Positions 41,008-51,404 are shown, counted from the stretch's first letter. The stretch is 64,000 nucleotides of DNA from Pectinophora gossypiella (GCF_024362695.1 NC_065404.1:14734604-14798603), one strand, 5' to 3'. Notes: generated by a model from the letters alone, not told the origin. Numbers and translations are program-made.

Positions 41008-41830
41008 CCTTTTTTTTGACGTGACTTATTGTAGATTTGACGCAGATGGCATGTTAGGCAGTTATCTTTGGTCGGACAAATGGGGAGTGCTAAAGGCTTT
41101 TCAAAATTATTTTTCAAAATCTTCTTCGTTATTATTATGAACGTCAGTGTGGTTCCTCATAAATTATTATTTACTGCTTTTATATATGTATATTTACAGA
41201 TTTTCTATTTTCCTTTTTTTGTATCTTGAATGTACTCCAAGGTTACACTTATCCTTTTTTTTTCTCTTTTTTTTCAAAAAGGAAGAAATGTTAATGGTTC
41301 TGTTTTTATAATAAAGTGTGTCGTAGAGGACATATTCTGAAACTTTTGAGTTGCTTATTATTAGGTATTTTGTGTGTACTATTTATATAAGTAGGTATAT
41401 ATGTTAGGTTATGTATATAGGTTAGGTATATTTATATTACGTATATTTGTAAGTATGTTATATAAATTATTTGCATGTATTTTTGGTAATAAGTTGTACT
41501 TATAGTTTGTACCCGCAATCTTTCATTTTTTTTTACATTTTTCCTCACCTTATGGTTGTCTGGAAGAAATCGCTTTAAGCGATAAGGCCGCCATTTGCCA
41601 TGTACTTAGTTAAGAGACTTTTTGTAATTATTTATTTTTATTTTGGTGCAATAAAGTGTATTTGTATTGTATTGTAAGGCTCTCACCCGGTACAACGTTT
41701 AAGACAACAGGCGTCGTCTGAGAGGAAAAATATTTGAAAGAATTAATCGATCCTAGTGGGTCTATAGCGATAAGCGCTGATTGAGGGAAACCGTCAACCA
41801 CGCCGGCGGGGTCGATATCGGGGTCCTGAA
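41008..41830 (-). mobile_element. P element split by a LINE-GCC insertion
   Basis: The poly(A) side (41008-41098) and the 5' side (41676-41828) together make a nearly complete P element. AAGGCT is repeated at 41093-41098 and 41676-41681, flanking the insert. Confidence 0.85.
41099..41675 (+). mobile_element. LINE-GCC 3' region inside a P element
   Basis: About 577 bp ending in GGTTGTCTGGAAGAAATCG, the hairpin ATCGCT..AGCGAT (41569-41583), AAGGCCGCC, GGTGCAATAAAGTG and (TATTG)n. The stem has a T-A to C-G type change on both sides relative to other copies. No ORF is retained. Confidence 0.8.
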
Positions 41831-41899
41831 GTGTTTAGTGTCGCGAGCTGATTGGCTGCCTCTATGGCTAGAGTTAGGAGCCACCTATCATATTCGTAA

Positions 41900-42010
41900 T
41901 ATCTACATAAAGTCACGCTCTTACTGAGGTGGGTAGAGTCACAAGTTATTAATATAACAACCTGGTGTTCGTCTCAACGTTTCAAAGTTTTGGAACAGTC
42001 CAGTCTTTTG
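41900..42010 (+). repeat. Lepidopteran GGGTAGAGTCACAAG repeat
   Basis: AAGTCACGCTCTTACTGAGG, GTGGGTAGAGTCACAAG and TATTAATATAACAACC loosely match 43735-43915. Confidence 0.4.
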
Positions 42011-42400
42011 CAATGACAGTTGCAGGCCTAATATGGATCCATAATTCTAACGTTGGTGTTACAGGTCCTTAATTATGTACAGTAAAGAAATTTTGTATTG
42101 AATATAAACTAGAATTAAATAGAAATCATTTATAATAAAATGACGCCACACGCAAAGACAAGACAATAACATCACTTCAAAATTTTCACAAAACAATTAT
42201 TAGGTGCAAAAAACATAGAGGAGGAGGTAGTGGAGGAGGAGGCTTTTTTATCGGCATGCGTGTCTTAGAAACGGCGTCTTAACCGTGTTGTTCCCGAAAA
42301 ATGCCTTTAACATATTGAAGTCTTAATTTATACATGTTTATGCACTATATCTAATATGCTAATTTGCGTCCCAAAAAAATTTAATTTATAAGTGAAATTA
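42011..42400. other. No gene recognised
   Basis: A purine-rich AGAGGAGGAGGTAGTGGAGG stretch at about 42218 is the only notable feature. Confidence 0.45.
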
Positions 42401-42402
42401 TC

Positions 42403-42880
42403 ACCAACACAGTTGGCTTGATCCACTTCAGGACCCCGATACCGACCCCGCCGGCGTGGTCGACGATTTCCCTCATTCAGCGCTTATCGCTATCGACCCA
42501 CTAGGGTCGATTAATTCTTTCAAATATTTTTCCTCTCAGACGACGCCCTGAGCCGAGGTTCGCGCCCAACTGGGCACCCTCAGGCCTGTTGTCTTAAACG
42601 TTGTACCGGGTGAGAGCCTTCAGCGCTCCCCATTTGTCCGGCCAAGTAGTTAATGCCATCTGCGGCAAATCTACAATAAGTCACGTCAAAAAAAAAAAAA
42701 AAAAAAAAGTTGGCTTGATCATTAAAGATGGCGATACGGCTCACTCCCATCACATTGGTAACAGAAAACTCAGATGAAGCCTGGATATTCGGTACATCTT
42801 GCGGTGAATGTACTTCTAACTAGCCCAATTGGAAATATAATGTAGTCATGAGCTTATGTTCTGTCGTCTCTAATACCGAC
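42403..42880 (+). mobile_element. R22 copy interrupted by a P element
   Basis: The R22 left piece (42403-42423, ending GTTGGCTTGATC) and right piece (42709-42880, starting GTTGGCTTGATC, then GATGGCGATACGGCTC) join to the arrangement seen at 50750-50800. Confidence 0.85.
42424..42708 (+). mobile_element. P element, best complete copy, 12-bp TSD
   Basis: 285 bp between GTTGGCTTGATC at 42412-42423 and 42709-42720. It starts CACTTCAGGACCCCGATACC and ends TCACGTC(A)21. This copy fixes the element's orientation and both borders. No ORF. The internal GAGGTTCGCGCCC only loosely resembles a B box. Confidence 0.9.
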
Positions 42881-43269
42881 CGAGCGTAATTAAGTTCCAT
42901 GTTCTATGGTACGATGTCTATAACGGTAGGAAATGAAACCAAGGTTCCGTGACCGTGCCCTATCAGGGTGCGCTGGTCGTAAAACCAACTTTAGGCGTGT
43001 CGAGTTTGTATATTTGCATATTTACTATATATAGCTTGGGGTAAATTAAGTCATCGCGGGTTTATTGATTTATTTTTATTTTGACGTGTTAACGTCTTTT
43101 TTTGACAGTTTTTTATAACAGACCATACGTGATACTTGAAATCAAGTGATACTGTCTAATAGGGTAGATAACTGCGTTAAAGTTGAATTATCAAATGCAA
43201 AAGAAAAAGAAGCTAGTCTGAGATGATCTAAATCTACCTCATTCTCCATTAGAATTTTAATTTGAAAAA

Positions 43270-43420
43270 ATTCTCTTTCTTAATTAAAACACATAATAAC
43301 GGGTTCTTGCCGCGTTTAAAATAGGGATATGAGACACCCGATATTAAACGCGGTCAGAACCCATTATTATTATTATTATTAATTATGATAATAACAGCGT
43401 AAACTTAAAACAATCTCTTT
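43270..43420. mobile_element. MITE-CGG, short palindromic copy
   Basis: TAATAACGGGTTCTTGCCGCG on the left is mirrored by CGCGGTCAGAACCCATTATT on the right. The middle is shorter than at 60571-60780, and an ATT triplet run lies at 43362-43380. Confidence 0.75.
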
Positions 43421-43429
43421 CTTACCTTG

Positions 43430-43600
43430 TGCCGACTAACGCGTAAGAGCGAGCGAGACACAGTCTGCGCGCTCTCCCCCTTACTCCTTAGCGGCTTACG
43501 GCTATTTAATACTCAAGTAAGACTATGAGGGGGTAAGATCGGCGCACGATACAAATTGGTGCGGGGCGGAGAATTACCGTTCCATCATCATCATCACTAA
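43430..43600. mobile_element. Unit C related repeat
   Basis: TTGTGCCGACTAACGCGTAA and GGTGCGGGGCGGAGAATTACC, then a CATCATCATCA run. Partly shared with 1850-1990 and 26365-26400. Confidence 0.5.
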
Positions 43601-43645
43601 TTTAAGAGCTACGCCCTTGTCGGTCTAACACACACTACTAAAAAG
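43600..43645 (-). mobile_element. LINE-III terminus
   Basis: The minus strand reads GACAAGGGCGTAGCTCTTAA and then ATTAGTGATGATGATGATGG, i.e. coding end plus tail. Confidence 0.65.
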
Positions 43646-43729
43646 TCTACCCAAAAATCTTCTAATTAGGTACATTTTACACATATATTAGGATCTAATT
43701 CCGCACTTCTGTCACGATCTGATAAATTC

Positions 43730-43915
43730 ATACATACATACATAAACTCACGCCCGTAATCCCAAATGGGGTGGGCAGAGCCACAAGTAATCAAAGACAA
43801 CTTGCAGCCACTGTTGATACGAAGTCCTAAGATGGATATGATGAACCTTATGGTGATAAGGGATCAGCCTATCGCCCATAACATTAGTCCATCATGTTAG
43901 AAGAGGACGCTGATA
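43730..43915 (+). repeat. Lepidopteran CACGCCCGTAATCCC repeat, fuller copy
   Basis: It runs from CATAAACTCACGCCCGTAATC through CAGCCACTGTTGATACGAAG to CATGTTAGAAGAGGA in a form I recognise as common in moth genomes. Confidence 0.6.
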
Positions 43916-44004
43916 AATTCATATTTTGTGTTAGTGACAGCCCTAAACCCCAGCTGGGAGGCAACCATTAATTAGTTCACTAGAGTTACCCCTAAACGAA
44001 AGAA

Positions 44005-44215
44005 AAAGCCGTACTTTTTAAAGAAAAATAGGGCAGTGGTTTCCCTCTGGCCTTCCGCCCCGCAGTAGGTACTCTGTCTGACGCGAGTGTGATGGCGCCC
44101 AGAGTAGTCTATTTCAAAGTCGTACTAGGACTCCTGTCCTCCGCCTTTGAATAGTACGAACAGTAACTGCTGCCCTCTGTCAGGTTCCAGGTTACAGTCC
44201 CATAAGTACTCTAAT
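44005..44215 (-). mobile_element. LINE-III upstream part
   Basis: Collinear with 34010-34110 and 45430-45600 (AATAGGGCAGTGGTTTCCCT to CCAGGTTACAGTCCC). Confidence 0.65.
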
Positions 44216-44570
44216 TATGTATTCTATGGCACTAGGAGAAAACCACCTTCGTATAGGTACTCAATATCACATTTACATTAGTTGTTATTATTGCGTCAAC
44301 TATAATATGTATTGTATTGCATTATAGCTGAAAACTACATATAATCACCAAATTGAGAGCCTTTGTCATACGAAACGCTTTGCCCTGGTATTAACCAACC
44401 AATTCCAACTCACGCCAATACTACTCCTCAGTCTCGAAATGACGATGTAATTCTATTATGTATCATTATGTCGCCTCATCTCGCATACCCTGTAGTATAC
44501 ATACAGTGTGACAACTTGAATACTTTAAATTAAGAACAATAAATCCTGGTACTAAACTTGCACCACTTGG
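44216..44570. other. No gene recognised
   Basis: AT-rich; nothing identified. Confidence 0.45.
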
Positions 44571-44571
44571 T

Positions 44572-44975
44572 ACCAGCGGCTTAACGTGCCTTCCGAAGCA
44601 CGGACCATCTTACTTTCGGACAATCAGGTGATCAGCCTGTAATGTCCTAACTAAACTAGGGATCACAGAGTGATTTTTGTGATATGTCCCCACCGGGATT
44701 TAAACCCGGGACCTTTCGGAGGTATGTTACCTAACCTTTATTTGGTCGGCTTTCTCCTTACGGGTTGGAAGGACAGACAGTCGCTTCTGTAAAAAACCGG
44801 ACCTGTCAAATCTTCAGTTTAGGTAAGTGGACTCCGTGAACGGGATATTGCCAAGGAGATGATGAACTCAGCAAGTGAACAACTAAGTATTTGAGAAATC
44901 CACCGGGATTCGAACTCGGGGACTCCGAATCGTGAGTCCAACTCTCAACCACTGGGCCACAACGGCCGTAGAATC
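44572..44975. mobile_element. SINE-A / SINE-B / SINE-A recombinant block
   Basis: Reverse SINE-A (44572-44717) changes to forward SINE-B (44718-44865) at TTTCGGAGG, where both families share CGGAGG. A second reverse SINE-A head (44898-44972) follows. No target duplication marks the junction, which suggests recombination or deletion rather than simple insertion. Confidence 0.7.
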
Positions 44976-45410
44976 AATAAGGAACTAAATTATATTTAAT
45001 TTCTGTATTAGTATGGTGTTATTTTACCGTTTCTTAATATTACCCTGCGCACCTAAGTGATTCTTGAAGAATATTGGATCTTCTACGGTTTAATTAAAGG
45101 TGTAATTTTCAACATATTACTTTGACTTTGAACGTCTGATATAAAATTATTTCTAGTCGCTTTGTAAAATACATAGTAATTGAAAAATATGACATATTAT
45201 CTTGTAAAAGGTGTACCTAATTAATATGCATTTAAGTCATATAGGTGACCAGGTGATCCCTAATGGGCTGGACGGAGCCAAGTACTTAATCGGAAGGTGA
45301 TTTGCCCCCGACTTTTGACATGAATTCGATTTCGAACATTCGAACTAAGCTTGATCATCTCAATACATGATCGCATTGACTACTTACAAGCTGAAATAGC
45401 GTACCTGTGT
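44976..45410. other. No gene recognised
   Basis: Nothing identified. Confidence 0.45.
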
Positions 45411-45411
45411 C

Positions 45412-45790
45412 GCATTCTCCATGCTACTTTTTAGGGAAAACTAGGCAGTGGTTTCCCTCTTGCCTACCGCCCCGCAGCGCGAGTGGGATTGCGTCCAGAG
45501 TAGTCTATTTCAAATTCGTACTATGACTCCTGTCCTCCGCCTCTGAATAGTACTGACAGTTACTGCTGCCCTCCGTCAGATTCCAGGTTACAGTCCCTGT
45601 GACATGCCCCTTCCATCCTGCATTGCCATACCAATGGCTTCTATCTCTGCCTCTGCAACCGTTGAGGTCTTCTTTTCTCGTTATCCCAGGGCAAAGGTTC
45701 TACGTTATACCCCGTAGGACCAGGTCCCTATCCGAACTCAGCCACCTTTTCACTCCAGCCTACTGAAGTAAGAGGCTCCTAACAGGAACA
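45412..45790 (-). mobile_element. LINE-III 3' region
   Basis: The minus strand contains the AAAAAGTAGCATGGAGAATGC coding end and about 350 bp upstream. It is the longest copy of the block seen at 1-96, 33958-34290 and 44005-44215. The LHRQERGS end is truncated. Confidence 0.7.
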
Positions 45791-45829
45791 GGAACTTGCC
45801 AAAGTGTTAGCAAGTTATTAGTGAGTGAC

Positions 45830-46095
45830 ATAATAACGAATACTGAGGGGTATGATTCAAACCATGATTCTGAGTCGATATCAAAAGTATGGAGCTAAGA
45901 ATAATTTGTGTCAAAATGTTATTCATCAGTTTAGATCAGTCTTTATTTAGTAATCAGAATTTCATAATTTACCTTGAACCTAGTAGGTACACGAGCCAAT
46001 AGGAAGCTCGGTGAAGCGTGGGTACTTGGTTCACTTTGTGATTGATGTACCTCTGACTACCCCAATTGGGATATAGTCGTGAACTTATGTTATCT
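45830..46095 (+). mobile_element. MITE-TA half, then R22 fragment
   Basis: GTGACATAATAACGAATACT, then ATTCTGAGTCGATATC (45830-45915), is a left MITE-TA arm. GAAGCTCGGTGAAGCGTGGG and CCCCAATTGGGATATAGTCG (46010-46090) are R22. Confidence 0.65.
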
Positions 46096-46099
46096 TCGA

Positions 46100-46385
46100 G
46101 CTGTATCCCCGTAGGCAAGGTAAGAGTTAAAAATAAATTTTAATTAATTATCCTCATAAGCTTTCGGATGTTGTAAATGTTATCCTTAAATATCCAATTA
46201 CTTCATATTTTTCTTAAAAGAAGACTTAAATATAAGCCATTTTGGCGAAAACAATCATTTTTATGGGTTGATTATTTTTCTTTTTGTCGTAATAATATTG
46301 TAGGTAAAAGTAAGTAAACTTATTTAAAGTAGGTCGAATATCAATCGAAATACAAGCCTATGTTTAGGTAATTTATTTAGTTTTT
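46100..46385. other. No gene recognised
   Basis: AT-rich; nothing identified. Confidence 0.4.
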
Positions 46386-46389
46386 AGAC

Positions 46390-46642
46390 AATGACCCCGA
46401 TTTCTGCAGATAGGGAGATCGGGCCTTAAACCATCACGCGGGCCCAGTGCGGATTGATGGTTATTAACGACTGCTAATGCAGCCGGGACCAACGGCTTAA
46501 CGTGCCTTCCGAAGCACGGAGGAGCTCGAGATGAAAACTTTTTTTTGTGGTCACCCATCCTATGACCGGCCTTTGCGAAAGTTGCTTAACTTTAACAATC
46601 GCAGACCGAGCGTGTTTACCGCTGCGCCACCGAGCTCCTCCT
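46390..46642 (-). mobile_element. SINE-5S, 3'-truncated copy
   Basis: The minus strand runs GGAGCTCGGTGGCGCAGCGG, then the 5S-like block (46549-46594: AAAGTTAAGCAAC, CCGGTCA, GGATGGGTGACC), the CCGTGCTTCGGAAGGCAC domain and on to CCCGATCTCCCTATC. The hairpin and GATGAT end are missing. Confidence 0.85.
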
Positions 46643-46644
46643 CA

Positions 46645-46697
46645 CATTAAAGCAATTCATCTAAAAAGCAATATTGCTATTTGACATTTTGTTGACA
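46645..46697 (+). mobile_element. MITE-AAT left arm
   Basis: CACATTAAAGCAATTCATCT, then AAAAAGCAATATTGCTATTT. Confidence 0.65.
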
Positions 46698-46699
46698 TT

Positions 46700-47029
46700 G
46701 GTGCTGATTCCTGTAGATACTTATACCCGTTATACTAGTTATATATTATATTAGTTATACCCGTCATTTTCTTATCCGCCGAAAAGGGAAGGGACTGATG
46801 ATTGTTAACTGTTAATTTTAAAACGAATGAATAACCCGTTTTACGTGTGCTGTCAACTTAATTCTGTCAAATTTCGGTAGGGTTTTTTAAATTGCTGCCT
46901 AAAATTGACGTAGGTATGTTCTATAAGTTTTATGCCTGTCGATTACCCGTGCCATCCCTTTTCGGCAGATAAGAAAATGACAGGCATAACTTAAAATTAA
47001 ATTAGATGGTGTTTACTGGAATCAACACC
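46700..47029. mobile_element. MITE-TTC palindrome
   Basis: The ends are inverted: GGTGCTGATTCCTGTAG against CTGGAATCAACACC. The internal arms are also inverted: CATTTTCTTATCCGCCGAAA against TTTCGGCAGATAAGAAAATG. A related one-arm copy is at 61400-61490. No clear target duplication. Confidence 0.7.
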
Positions 47030-47144
47030 GTTGGCTCTTTATCCAACAACTGTTCGCCTAACATTTTATTGTTTACAAAAATCATTATCACCCTAGATGA
47101 CTTCGTCTTATTGCTCAGGCGTCCCTTCAAGTAACTGTACGGAG

Positions 47145-47345
47145 TATGGAGCATACTCCACCACGCTGATACACTGCATGTAGCGGACGTGTTTTTTTTT
47201 CGGCCAATAGCCGGGAACGATGGCGTCCTTACCAAACAAAGGACAGTCTCACAAAGTGATTTCAACAATGTCCCCATCGGGAATCGAACCCGGACCTCCA
47301 GATCGTGAGCCCCGCTTTCTAACTACTAGACCACGGAGGCTGTTA
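47145..47345 (-). mobile_element. SINE-A, short-tail type, damaged
   Basis: The minus strand has head GTGGTCTAGTAG and GGTTCGATTCCCGATGGGG, then GACTGTCCTTTGTTTGGTAA. The central domain is mostly deleted before GGCTATTGGCCG and the tail GGTGGAGTATGCTCC. Confidence 0.8.
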
Positions 47346-47700
47346 TTTTTACAATTTTATCGTTTATACAATGTAAATGTGTTTAAGATCCCTTTTTCAA
47401 TCCTTAGCTTTTATTTAGGGTAACCCAATATAATTTATTATTCGTACGTGAAAATGTGGCATATGCTATCAAGGAAGGGCGTAATTTAATTAAGTCCCAA
47501 GAAGGTTACTGTTTCCAAACTTTAAGGCAAAAGGAGATAATATCAAATAGGGGTATTTTATACCTATTTTTTTTTTTTTAGATTTGACATGTCATACGGT
47601 CCTGTAGGTCAATTGTGTGGGTAACCCTTATGACAGGGTTTTTATAAAACAACTATAGCCTTGTAAAACCCGGTTTCACATACACAATATTGAAACCGTA
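47346..47700. other. No gene recognised
   Basis: A T-run near 47570 is the only landmark. Confidence 0.4.
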
Positions 47701-47704
47701 ATAG

Positions 47705-47885
47705 TCCTGTTCGGAGAACGCTCGACTTACATCGTAGTATCATGGGTTCGAATCCACTGATGAGATTGAATTCATCTTCGGATCATAGCTAATTGATATC
47801 ACGTGGTTTCCAGGATTTTTGCCCGGTTAAGTCCAGCAATAGGCTTGGTCCCTATTTCATAGGACTTAAACATAACTAAAGAAAT
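47705..47885 (+). mobile_element. SINE-E, clearest head
   Basis: GAGAACGCTCGACTTACATCG and GGGTTCGAATCCACTGATG (B-box-like), then GATATCACGTGG, TGCCCGGTTAAG, GCAATAGGC and GGACTTAAACATAAC. Confidence 0.65.
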
Positions 47886-48124
47886 ATATGCCTTCTCATG
47901 TACATAGTTAAGTGGACGCATTATAACAGCTCAGTGTCTTCAAATGATAGCTCTCCGGGCCGCTTCTCTCTGTCGCAACGTTCTTTGACTACACAATCTC
48001 AGGAATGATGCCCTGAACTTACCTGTATTACTGGTTGGGAATCCTGCGGATTATCCACTTTCTGTCGTTATGTAGTTCGTCATTCCTGACTATTACACAA
48101 ATATTGTAAATAATTATGATAATC

Positions 48125-48190
48125 AGCAGGTACTCATACACTGCCCCCCAACTCCTCTCTTCCCCCCCCCCCCCCCCCCTACCCCCCTAG
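48125..48190. repeat. Poly(C) tract
   Basis: A run of about 17 C within a C-rich stretch (48146-48187). On the minus strand this is a G-rich run. The exact length may be unreliable in sequencing. Confidence 0.85.
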
Positions 48191-49355
48191 CCTCGCGACA
48201 ATCACCTGCTGCCTACATTCAACGGTTTCCCATTGTCTTCAGAAGGTCATCTAAAAAGGGGCGGCTTACGTAAGCTGTGTTTTTAATATAAATAAGACGC
48301 ACATGACATATATAAATATGGAATAATCAACCCTATTTAGCGGGATTGTCCTAGACTTTGAGTAATTATGGTGCGCCTAGCCACGACACGTCGCTTTTCA
48401 AAACACATAAGTGGAGTCATGCCCATGACGTTGTTATAGCAAAAATTAATATCGTTTCGTTGCAATGTGTAGTTTAATTAAATGTATGGGTTTGCGTTGA
48501 GTAAAATAATATGTACCTATATTAATTAAATCCCTTCCCTTGGAGGGAAGACTTGTATGGAAAAACTTTTACATACATACATAAGACCGTGCATATTACC
48601 CGGATTAAATCAAATCCAGGAGTTTTAAATTTGGCGCGAAACGGTTGGTCACGTGACATTTTCCCCAGTGACGTCACATTTCAATCAGCAAAGAAACTGT
48701 CAAACGGTGTAACTTGAAACCTGACAGACAGCTTTTGTTTACTTTGTGAAATGTGACGTCACACGAAGCTTGATCATGGCCGCCCGTGTTTCGGGTCTTG
48801 TAACACACAGATAAAAATCGGTATTTTGTAAAAATAAAATATTAAAAATCTTTAAAGTCTTAATAAAAAAGAACTATTGGTTTATTTTCAAATGATTAAC
48901 TATCTATTTTTACGGCTGTCAAGTAGCCAATTGTGATAATAAATAAAATCAATATTTATGAAAGAAATGGAGTAGATAATTGTGTTACTTTAGTGCTTAA
49001 CCTGTCACCCCTTCAAGCAATTAAAACATCGAGCTAAAACCACAATGGCGTGACCATTTTTCCTCCAAACCAATTTTCGCTACATTGAAACTCATGTAAA
49101 CTTCATCTTAAGGAAACATTTCAGTAAAGTATGTTTTTTTTTTAATCTGATATTAGCGTGGAAGCATGTAATAAGCCAAGCCTGTTCCACTTTACGCGAT
49201 GAAATATTCAACATGCGAAAAATTCATTAAAAATACATATTTTATATACAGGTTTTTTTTTGGAAAATCTGTTAATGCTTTATTAATACTTTATGAATTG
49301 AAAACATGTTAGGTCGTTACAAAAACTTATATTATCCATATCGTTCTCATTGAAG
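48191..49355. other. No gene recognised
   Basis: No copy of any window repeat was noticed. Short repeats of GTGACGTCAC(A/T)TTTCA flavour at 48650-48760 (GTGACGTCACATTTC and its partner AAATGTGACGTCAC) form a ~90-bp-spaced inverted pair. Confidence 0.5.
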
Positions 49356-49359
49356 TGTG

Positions 49360-49445
49360 GGTACTAAGTTCATCATGCAATGTATGTATGTTTGACCCCG
49401 ATAGGGATGTATTCGTGAGTTTGTGTTATGTGTTATGCTATGTTA
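49360..49445 (+). mobile_element. R22 fragment
   Basis: GTGTGGGTACTAAGTTCATC, CGTGAGTTTGTGTTATG and CTATGTTA; decayed. Confidence 0.5.
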
Positions 49446-49624
49446 TTATCTACAATGAAATAACAAGGGGTTGAAAATTTCATGAATGGCTTCAAGAAAA
49501 AAAGTAGTAGTTCGGCGTGCCGTTGTTTTTGCTCGACTTGGCGGGAGCACTGCCGTGCCCCCAGATATCGTATAATTTATGTCGACTTGTAATAGGTGTT
49601 GTGTCTTCGGGATTCCCTTCTCTT

Positions 49625-49715
49625 CGCTCGTGTGGGATGTGAGATCAGTGACCGACCTGATCAATCCTGGTGTCAGGGTTACTATCAGCTTACCTAACCT
49701 GAAGATATGACAGTC
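49625..49715. mobile_element. SINE-A tail scrap next to SINE-B scrap
   Basis: TGATCAATCCTGGTGTCAGG (SINE-A reverse long tail) joins GCTTACCTAACCTGAAGATA (SINE-B reverse body). Confidence 0.55.
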
Positions 49716-49799
49716 ATCTCAGAATTCACACCTTTCATGTATAGAATTATTCTTTTTCACTCAATCCACCCATACTTTCTTGGGTTAGCTTAGTGAACT

Positions 49800-50092
49800 C
49801 AATTACATACATAAACATACTATATACGTCCCGCCGCTGGGCACAGGCGTCTCCTCTATCAACAGGATGGGATGTGGAGCATACTCCACCACCCTGCTCC
49901 ACTGCGGGTGGGTGAAAGTGTTTTATGCCCTCCGAAATACGGAATCGTCTTACTTTTTCGGACAATCAGGTGATTCAAGCCTGAAATGTACTTACCAATT
50001 AAAGGACAGTCTTACAGAGTGATTACAACAATCGAACTTGGACCTCCAGACCGCGAGCCCAACATTCTCACCCTTAGACTACGGAGGCACAG
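49800..50092 (-). mobile_element. SINE-A, short-tail type
   Basis: Minus strand: a decayed head with GCCTCCGTAGTCTAAGGG, TGTCCTTTAATTGGTAAGTA, a mutated central domain (CCGTATTTCGGAGGGCAT), and then tail GGTGGAGTATGCTCCACATC, GCGGCGGGACGTATATAG, TATGTTTATGT. Confidence 0.8.
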
Positions 50093-50266
50093 GGAGCTCA
50101 ATACAATATTTAAATATTCTGCGCGTCATCGTAAAGGCAGCGGTTCGAAATGGAGTATTAAGTACAGTTACAGCTGCTAATGGACCTGCTATTTACGGGG
50201 TCTACACATTCTACTTAAGTACACATGAGTTTATAAGTAACTATAGAATAGTAGAGAGCGTTATTA

Positions 50267-50470
50267 TACAGGGTGTTAGTGACATCATGACGAAAACTTT
50301 GAGGGATAATTCAGACCATGATTCTCAGTTGATATCAATTGGAATTATGGAACTGAAAATAATTAATAAAAGCACAAAAAAATCCATGAATTTTCCGAAT
50401 ATTTCCGGCAGGAAATTCTACATGATATCAATCCCCCCAGTATTGGTTACGGTGTCACTAACACCCTGTA
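50267..50470 (+). mobile_element. MITE-TA, reference copy
   Basis: 200 bp (50269-50468) with ends CAGGGTGTTAGTGACATC and its complement, flanked by TA. The arms contain GACCATGATTCTCAGTTGAT and a partner. This copy lies in the middle of a 189-codon open frame (50038-50607), which is therefore not a gene. Confidence 0.85.
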
Positions 50471-50534
50471 CAAGTTCAGGTGGGTACTTCACTGCCACCG
50501 TGGTCATGTACACCAACTGGCTTCTAAAACGGGG

Positions 50535-50665
50535 AGCGCCGGTACGGTCTCGAGCATTAATATGTATACTTTGGTACCATGTCACATTAACTTCTTTGAC
50601 AAATTGAACTGTAAGTCTCACTAAATGTCAAATATGATAGTGCGATAGAGTCCTAAAGTTGGGTA
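50535..50665 (+). repeat. R23 repeat
   Basis: GGTACCATGTCACATTAACT, TGACAAATTGAACTGTAAG and TCTCACTAAATGTCAAATATG. Copies at 35890-36035 (reverse), 55258-55375 and 61254-61345. Class unknown. Confidence 0.7.
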
Positions 50666-50689
50666 CATTATATTACTCATGACTGTCCG

Positions 50690-50905
50690 AACTCTGGAAC
50701 CGGAGTTGCACCAATGAGTTATTAATTCACCTTAAGTGCACTTTTCACTAACAACAGTTGGCTGGACCATTACAGACGGCGATACGGCTCACCACCTAAC
50801 ATGTTGGTCAAATAAAAAGCTCGGTGAGGTGTAGGTACTTATATCATCTTTGACTACCCCAATTGGTATGTATTGGTGAGCTTATGTTATGTTAGGTAGG
50901 TACTT
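50690..50905 (+). mobile_element. R22, nearly complete copy
   Basis: From CCGGAGTTGCACCAATGAG through AACAGTTGGCTGGACCATTA and GAGGTGTAGGTACTTATATC to GAGCTTATGTTATGTTAG. Confidence 0.7.
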
Positions 50906-51400
50906 ACGTCATTTTGTGAATACATTCCGATTGAAATCACTAAAGGTCTTACTACACTGTCCAATTCATCGGGGTCGATGCGTCGTGGAATCGGGAAGTG
51001 TGTTTGTGGCGTAATCTTCCTTGATTGTTCTTTTTTTTAAATCATGAAGTTGAGAAAGAGAAGTTGGAGTTGGTTGGTTCATGAACTTGGAGTTAAATTG
51101 TAGAGGTTCAGAGCCCGAGTTCAGATTTGAAAAGATGTAACCATAAAATATTAATGAAAAAACTGGATGCCACTTTAAATTTTGTAACTTTTAAGTTACA
51201 ATTGAAGCCCCATTCATTTTAATTAGGAACCAACTCGCAGTGGGGCTGCGTGGTGAAGTATGCTCTCATGCTTCGTTTGAAGAGGTTAAGTCTGTAACCG
51301 GTGTCCATTGTAAAATGTAACGCTTTTTTATACGTTTAAGTAAAGGAAATAGATATCAAAAAAGTTTTTAATCTAGAATCATCAGCGAACACCTTAAAAA
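50906..51400. other. No gene recognised
   Basis: Nothing identified. Confidence 0.4.
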
Positions 51401-51404
51401 AACT

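Noticed and set aside
50038..50607. Longest open frame in the window, 189 codons, plus strand
   Set aside because: It runs across a SINE-A head, a complete palindromic MITE-TA and part of R23, so it is a chance opening through repeats.
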